Source: an uncultured Duncaniella sp. (GTDB taxonomy: Bacteria; Bacteroidota; Bacteroidia; Bacteroidales; Muribaculaceae). From it: 64,000 bases of DNA. Shown piece after piece: positions 59,713 to 64,000 of the stretch (within the stretch, counting starts at the first letter, position 1; every line of letters begins with the position of its first letter). The DNA is taken from positions 38,572 through 102,571 of the forward strand of contig CAJUKP010000008.1 of NCBI GenBank assembly GCA_910587165.1. The letters run 5' to 3'. Under the pieces are notes generated by a model. The model was not told where the DNA came from and made no database searches. It saw nothing but the letters and a program-made list of their open reading frames with translations. Both the position numbers and the translations under genes were made by a program.

Positions 59713-60663
59713 ATGGATATATCGGTAGTAATTCCGCTTTTCAACGAGGAAGAGTCGCTCCCGGAGCTCGCCGCATGGATCGAGAGAGTGATGAAGGAAC
59801 ACGACTTCTCCTACGAAATAATTTTTGTGGACGACGGCTCCACCGACAACTCCTGGAAGACCATCCATGAGCTATCGGCAGCCAATCCCGCCATTCACGG
59901 AGTGTCGTTCCGGCGCAACTACGGAAAGTCGCCCGCGCTCAACACCGGATTCGCGATAGCCGGCGGAGACGTTGTGATCACCATGGATGCCGACCTCCAG
60001 GACTCGCCTGACGAGATCCCCGAGCTCTACCGCATGATCGTGCGCGACGGCAACGATCTGGTGTCGGGATGGAAAAAGAAACGCTACGACCCCCTCTCGA
60101 AGACCATCCCGACCAAACTCTTCAATGCCACTGCCCGAAAGGTGAGCGGCATACACAACCTTCATGATTTCAACTGTGGACTGAAGGCCTACCGCAACGA
60201 GGTGGTCAAGCATATCGAAGTCTATGGAGATATGCACCGCTATATCCCCTATCTGGCCAAGAATGCCGGATTTGACCGCATAGCCGAGAAGGTGGTACAA
60301 CACAGGGCAAGGAAATACGGTGTGACCAAATTCGGCCTGGACCGCTTTGTCAACGGCTATCTCGACCTGGCCACACTATGGTTCACAGGGCGTTTCGGAG
60401 CCAAGCCGATGCACTTCTTCGGCCTCCTCGGATCGCTCATGTTCGTGGTGGGCCTCATAGCTGTCATGGCTGTGGGATTCGGGAAACTATATAATATGTA
60501 TCACGGCAACCCGTACACACTTGTCACAGACTCACCATATTTCTTCCTCTCCCTCACCATGATGATACTTGGCACGATGCTGTTCCTCACCGGATTCATC
60601 GGCGAGCTGATCGTGCGCAATTCACCGGACCGCAACCACTACGAGATCAAAGAAAAAATCTGA
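59713..60663 (+). CDS. GT2 glycosyltransferase, polyprenyl-phosphate sugar synthase type
   Basis: 316 residues. GT-A domain MDISVVIPLFNEEESLPELAAWIE, EIIFVDDGSTDNSW, TMDADLQDSPDEIP (metal-binding DxD), HRYIPYLAKNAGF and two C-terminal membrane helices (FFGLLGSLMFVVGLIAVMAVGF and FFLSLTMMILGTMLFLTGFIGEL). This is the DPM1/GtrB class that loads a sugar on an undecaprenyl carrier. The sugar cannot be read from sequence. Confidence 0.92.
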   Translation: MDISVVIPLFNEEESLPELAAWIERVMKEHDFSYEIIFVDDGSTDNSWKTIHELSAANPAIHGVSFRRNYGKSPALNTGFAIAGGDVVITMDADLQDSPDEIPELYRMIVRDGNDLVSGWKKKRYDPLSKTIPTKLFNATARKVSGIHNLHDFNCGLKAYRNEVVKHIEVYGDMHRYIPYLAKNAGFDRIAEKVVQHRARKYGVTKFGLDRFVNGYLDLATLWFTGRFGAKPMHFFGLLGSLMFVVGLIAVMAVGFGKLYNMYHGNPYTLVTDSPYFFLSLTMMILGTMLFLTGFIGELIVRNSPDRNHYEIKEKI

Positions 60664-60668
60664 CACCT

Positions 60669-61205
60669 ATGCAGCAAAACGCCTACCCCCAGCTCTACTA
60701 TATCGCCGAAGAGCGCTTCTCATGCCGCTCATACTCATCCGAACCGGTCGATCCGGACACTCTCATAGCTGTAATGGATCTTGTGCGGCTCGCCCCGTCG
60801 GCCTGCAACCGCCAGCCATGGATGTTCATCCAGGCCACGACTCCCGACGAACGGGCGGCCGTAATCGAAAGTTACCCGCGCGAATGGATAGCCACAGCCC
60901 CCGAGTTCATCATCGCTTGTGGCAACCATGATGAATCATGGAAACGCCCCCAGGATGGTAAAGACCACACGGATGTCGATGTAGCCATAGCGGTCGAGCA
61001 TCTCTGCCTGGCCGCCACAACGCTCGACCTGGCCACCTGCTGGGTGTGCCACTTCGATCCTGCGGTCATACGCAAGGCCTTCAATCTGCCCGACCATCTC
61101 GAGCCGGTAGCCATAATTCCCATCGGACATCCTGCCGATGGCGTGGCCCCCACTCCAAAGAACCGCAAGACACTCGACGGAATATTCCGCCGTGGTAAAT
61201 TCTGA
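60669..61205 (+). CDS. Nitroreductase family protein
   Basis: 178 residues, FMN-binding fold. RFSCRSYSSEPVD near the start (the R-S-R-Y-like FMN motif), LAPSACNRQPWMFI, VDVAIAVEHLCLAATTLDLATCWVCHFD, and LEPVAIIPIGHPAD. Probably an NAD(P)H-dependent flavin reductase acting as a dimer. The 5-nt gap after the GT2 gene suggests one transcript. Substrate unknown. Confidence 0.92.
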   Translation: MQQNAYPQLYYIAEERFSCRSYSSEPVDPDTLIAVMDLVRLAPSACNRQPWMFIQATTPDERAAVIESYPREWIATAPEFIIACGNHDESWKRPQDGKDHTDVDVAIAVEHLCLAATTLDLATCWVCHFDPAVIRKAFNLPDHLEPVAIIPIGHPADGVAPTPKNRKTLDGIFRRGKF

Positions 61206-61211
61206 TTTTCA

Positions 61212-61781
61212 TTGTCCGCCTTGAGAAAGCTCCTTATCATCATAGTCCTCGCGGCCATCACTCCGCTCGCAATCCTGACCGGATGCAGCAACGTCGGATG
61301 CACCGAGAACCGCAACTCCATACCCATCGCCGGATTCTATTCCTACCGCACACTCGACCCCATCGTGATAGACTCACTGGCCATCGGTGGCGTGGGCGCG
61401 CCGGCTGACACCCTTCTGCTCCGGCCCAACGGAAATGCCGGACAAGTCTATCTCCCGTTCCGCGCCACGGCGAATGAGACACAGTTCTACATAAAGTATC
61501 AGCGCAAGGAGCTCGATTACCCTGAGCTGTATGACACGCTGAGCTTCACCTACACCTCCGTGCCATATTTCGCATCGGAGGACTGTGGCGCCATGTATCA
61601 CTACAATATCACGAGACTCGACTACACCACCCATCTCATCGACTCGGTGGGCATCGTAGACTCACTCATCACCAACCTCGAGCGGGAGACCATCCGCATA
61701 TTCTTCCGTACAGCCGACCCCGACGAATCTGACGACCCAAATGAACCCGACGAACCGGAAACTCCCGATGAAAATCTGTAG
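61212..61781 (+). CDS. DUF6452 family lipoprotein with TTG start
   Basis: 189 residues. No ATG or GTG fits; a TTG at 61212 (or 61221) starts the lipoprotein signal RKLLIIIVLAAITPLAILTGC (Cys near 25). The mature part (CTENRNSIPIAGFYSY, PFRATANETQFYIKY, FASEDCGAMYHYNI) matches DUF6452; the tail is an acidic Pro-rich run. It is followed by a DUF6048 gene, its regular partner in Bacteroidota. Function unknown. Confidence 0.8.
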   Translation: MSALRKLLIIIVLAAITPLAILTGCSNVGCTENRNSIPIAGFYSYRTLDPIVIDSLAIGGVGAPADTLLLRPNGNAGQVYLPFRATANETQFYIKYQRKELDYPELYDTLSFTYTSVPYFASEDCGAMYHYNITRLDYTTHLIDSVGIVDSLITNLERETIRIFFRTADPDESDDPNEPDEPETPDENL

Positions 61782-62649
61782 ACCGCGCATCCTGGCCCTT
61801 CTGACCATGGTAATTCTGGCCGTAGCAGGCATATCGGCCCAACGCCGCGTCACACCCGTGACACCCCACGACCCGGGCAAGGCACAGATACCTGAAAAAG
61901 AGCAGAAAATCGACCCGTCACGTCTTGTCACCACCATCGACGCCCAGGGCAACTCTGTCACCGTCGACACCGTGACCGGACGCGAATATGTCGACTCCAC
62001 TCTTCTGAAGGCACCGCCCAAAATGGAGTATCCGCTGTTCTATGAAATCACGGCGGGTGTCAACGTCTGGGATCCGGTCATGAGAATACTCGGTCAGAAA
62101 AACGGTATAGGTGACGTATGGGCCGAACTCGACCTCCACAACCGTTATTTCCCGTTCATCGCCGCCGGACTCGGAGCCTGCGATGACACACCCGACCTGC
62201 AGAACTTCACATTCAAGTCGCCCATGGCCCCCTATTTCAAGATAGGATGCTCCTACAACTTCTTCTATAACTCCAACCCCGACTATAAGCTCCAGATGGG
62301 ACTACGCTACGGCTTCTCTCCGTTCAGATGGCGTGTGGAGAACGTGACTGTAGACGAAGGCTACTGGGGCGACCCCACCCACTACTCCATCCCCGACCAG
62401 AAATGCACCGCCGGATATCTCGACGTCGTTTTCGGCCTGAAAGTGCGTATAGCCGGCCCCGTATCGCTCGGCTGGAGCATAGTCTACCACTCCATTCTCC
62501 ACGAAAGCGCCTCACCACACGGCAAACCGATGTATATCCCCGGATTCGGTAAACGTAACAGTGCCATAACCGCCAATTTCTCAATAATGTACACCATACC
62601 CATAAACAAAAAGACTCCTCCGGAGGTTGAACAAGAAAAAGCCCTATGA
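61768..62649 (+). CDS. DUF6048 family outer-membrane-like protein
   Basis: 293 residues from MKICRPRILALLTMVILAVAGISAQ (signal peptide); an earlier ATG at 61741 would place nine residues before it. The mature part is beta-strand rich with aromatic ends (NRYFPFIAAGLGACDD, YFKIGCSYNFFYN, LQMGLRYGFSPFRWRV, SLGWSIVYHSILHE, ANFSIMYTIPI), consistent with a small outer-membrane barrel. Overlaps DUF6452 by 14 nt and phoH by 4 nt. Function unknown. Confidence 0.8.
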   Translation: MKICRPRILALLTMVILAVAGISAQRRVTPVTPHDPGKAQIPEKEQKIDPSRLVTTIDAQGNSVTVDTVTGREYVDSTLLKAPPKMEYPLFYEITAGVNVWDPVMRILGQKNGIGDVWAELDLHNRYFPFIAAGLGACDDTPDLQNFTFKSPMAPYFKIGCSYNFFYNSNPDYKLQMGLRYGFSPFRWRVENVTVDEGYWGDPTHYSIPDQKCTAGYLDVVFGLKVRIAGPVSLGWSIVYHSILHESASPHGKPMYIPGFGKRNSAITANFSIMYTIPINKKTPPEVEQEKAL

Positions 62650-63608
62650 TCGAACGCATCGTGATTATCGACAACGTGGATCCAGTCAGTTTCTACGGTG
62701 TCAACAATTCCAATATGCAACTCATACGCAATCTCTTCCCGAAATTGCGCATGGCGGCCCGCGGAGGTGTGATAAAAGTGATTGGCGATGATGCCGAGAC
62801 CGCTGAATTTGAACATAAGATAAAGGAACTCGAGGACTATTGCGCGAAGTTCAACAAACTCACAGAGGATGTGATTCTTGACATCGTGAAAGGGAAGGCT
62901 CCTTCCGAGCCCAAGCATGATGATGTGATAATCTATGGCATAAGCGGAAGGCCCATCTCGCCACGCAACGCCAACCAAGCCAAGCTTGTCAAGGATTTCC
63001 GTGAAAACGACCTGACATTCGCCCTTGGTCCCGCCGGAACCGGCAAAACTTACATTGCCATAGCTCTTGCCGTGAAGGCTCTCAAGAACAAGGAGGTACG
63101 CAAGATCATACTCTCCCGTCCCGCTGTCGAGGCCGGCGAGAAACTCGGTTTCCTGCCTGGCGACATGAAAGACAAGATCGACCCATATCTCCAGCCTCTC
63201 TACGATGCCCTCGAGGATATGATACCCGCCGTAAAGCTCAAGGAATACATGGAGACAAACGTCATACAGATAGCCCCTCTCGCTTTCATGCGCGGACGAA
63301 CGCTCAACGATGCCGTCATAGTGCTCGACGAGGCACAGAACACCACTGTACATCAGATCAAGATGTTTCTCACCCGCCTCGGCATGAACGCGAAGATGAT
63401 AATCACAGGAGACGCCACACAGATAGACCTCCCGAAGTCCGTCACATCCGGTCTAATCCAGGCCCTGCGGGTGCTTAAAGATGTTCCCGGAATAGGACGC
63501 GTGGAGTTCGGCAAGAAGGATATCGTGCGCCATGCGCTCGTCCAGCGTATAGTCGAGGCCTACGAACGCTTCGATCACGAGAAACCGTCCTCAGATACTC
63601 CCGAATAA
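62646..63608 (+). CDS. PhoH-like ATPase
   Basis: 320 residues. An N-terminal small domain (MIERIVIIDNVDPVSFYGVNN, KLRMAARGGVIKVIGDD) is followed by the P-loop domain with FALGPAGTGKTYIAIALAV near 125, SRPAVEAGEKLGFLPGDMKDKIDPY, MRGRTLNDAVIVLDEAQNTT (Walker B) near 225 and ITGDATQIDLP. This is the cytoplasmic PhoH/YbeZ type, linked to RNA metabolism and ribosome maturation. Coupled to DUF6048 by an ATGA overlap. Confidence 0.93.
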   Translation: MIERIVIIDNVDPVSFYGVNNSNMQLIRNLFPKLRMAARGGVIKVIGDDAETAEFEHKIKELEDYCAKFNKLTEDVILDIVKGKAPSEPKHDDVIIYGISGRPISPRNANQAKLVKDFRENDLTFALGPAGTGKTYIAIALAVKALKNKEVRKIILSRPAVEAGEKLGFLPGDMKDKIDPYLQPLYDALEDMIPAVKLKEYMETNVIQIAPLAFMRGRTLNDAVIVLDEAQNTTVHQIKMFLTRLGMNAKMIITGDATQIDLPKSVTSGLIQALRVLKDVPGIGRVEFGKKDIVRHALVQRIVEAYERFDHEKPSSDTPE

Positions 63609-63656
63609 CGGGTCATACCGGTCAGGACAAGGGTTACTGTCATTGTCCGGCAGACC

Positions 63657-63704
63657 AACAATCCCGGTATCCGCATTTCGTCGCGAATACCGGGATTGTT
63701 GTTT
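63657..63704 (+). terminator. Terminator of the phoH transcript
   Basis: Perfect 14-bp stem (63657-63670 with 63687-63700), then GTTTG. The following 63720-63950 is AT-rich and shows no gene. Confidence 0.8.
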
Positions 63705-63958
63705 GTAACGTCAGGTCTGTGTGTCAGATGCATGAATCAAAAATCTCTATTACCAAAAATCAATACCAATCAAAGTTTTTTTCCTAAAACAATCTTTTTT
63801 ACCATTCGGAAGGTGTGCCTCACGGAAACCTTTTTCTTCTATAAACCAATCATCTGTAAAAACAGTAAACAGTGCAAAATCTCTACTTTTTCAGTGGACG
63901 GTGAATAACCGGAATACCATTTTGGGAATCTTCAGCCGATTATAAGGGAGGGAGGAGG

Positions 63959-64000
63959 ATGAGTGTATCTTTTATCTGTAGTCCGCGAACTGGGTCTGCA
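63959..64000 (+). CDS. Possible start of a gene running off the window
   Basis: ATG at 63959 preceded closely by a purine-rich GGGAGGGAGGAGG that could act as ribosome binding site; 14 codons are open to the window end (MSVSFICSPRTGSA). Too short to identify and could be chance. Confidence 0.25.
   Translation, partial: MSVSFICSPRTGSA

Noticed and set aside
63696..63908. 70-aa frame near the right edge
   Set aside because: Begins inside the phoH terminator, with composition of AT-rich noncoding DNA.

Overview
The window is chromosomal DNA of a Bacteroidota bacterium, order Bacteroidales. The coding style and repertoire look most like a gut Muribaculaceae-type genome, but that family-level placement is inference. 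The grounds are: sigma-ABfr-type promoters (TTG or TTTG, then 19-20 nt, then TAnnTTTG) before many genes; Bacteroidota-specific families (DUF4252, DUF3822, DUF4199, DUF6048/DUF6452, LptE next to a TPR protein and SecG); BspA-like leucine-rich surface proteins with C-termini like type IX secretion sorting domains; and GC-rich core genes with many 4-nt ATGA overlaps.

Layout. 1-2131: end of a DedA protein, rpe, queA. 2197-2485: a promoter and a rod-shaped structured RNA resembling 6S RNA. 2541-4691: LRR surface protein and a lipocalin-like lipoprotein. 4845-6987: ECF sigma factor, anti-sigma-like protein and two DUF4252 proteins. 7112-13303: parE, coaD, S41 protease, S9A peptidase. 13418-20305: a lipoprotein with a BamE-like end, a coiled-coil protein with an AT-hook and a C-terminal clamp-binding motif, a DPP IV, a membrane protein, miaA. 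20322-23616 (minus): tandem paralogous membrane proteins, a membrane-anchored LuxR-type protein, fabF, acpP. 23923-25322: a DUF3298 lipoprotein and an AlkD-like protein. 25448-27045 (minus): AT-rich patch with a small membrane protein, structured RNA A and a toxin-antitoxin pair. 27134-33108 (minus): rsmD, DUF3822, a MATE pump, a MalY-type enzyme, DUF3737, initiator tRNA, dapA.

33177-46172 is a roughly 13-kb AT-richer island bounded by two copies of the dapA promoter region. Read leftward from its right end, it holds a five-gene operon: an HNH-like protein, an FtsK-type ATPase fused to an FtsZ C-terminal domain, an ADP-ribosylglycohydrolase and two paralogous unknown proteins. Beyond these lie structured RNA B, a small membrane protein, and a giant LRR plus bacterial-Ig surface protein.

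46309-64000 returns to core-like genes: M6 metalloprotease, FtsX-type permease, rbfA, serS, yqeY, dsbD, DUF6155, an MsbA-like exporter, secG, a TPR protein, lptE, DUF4199, a GT2 glycosyltransferase, a nitroreductase, DUF6452, DUF6048 and phoH.

The two most unusual items are (i) two homologous ~300-nt structured RNAs (26100-26402 and 39680-40003). Each has its own promoter and terminator, and each lies about 55 nt upstream of a ~200-aa membrane protein gene. (ii) The island operon built around the FtsK-FtsZ(C) fusion, a candidate for an undescribed conflict or DNA-handling system. All calls come from reading the sequence; no database search was run.
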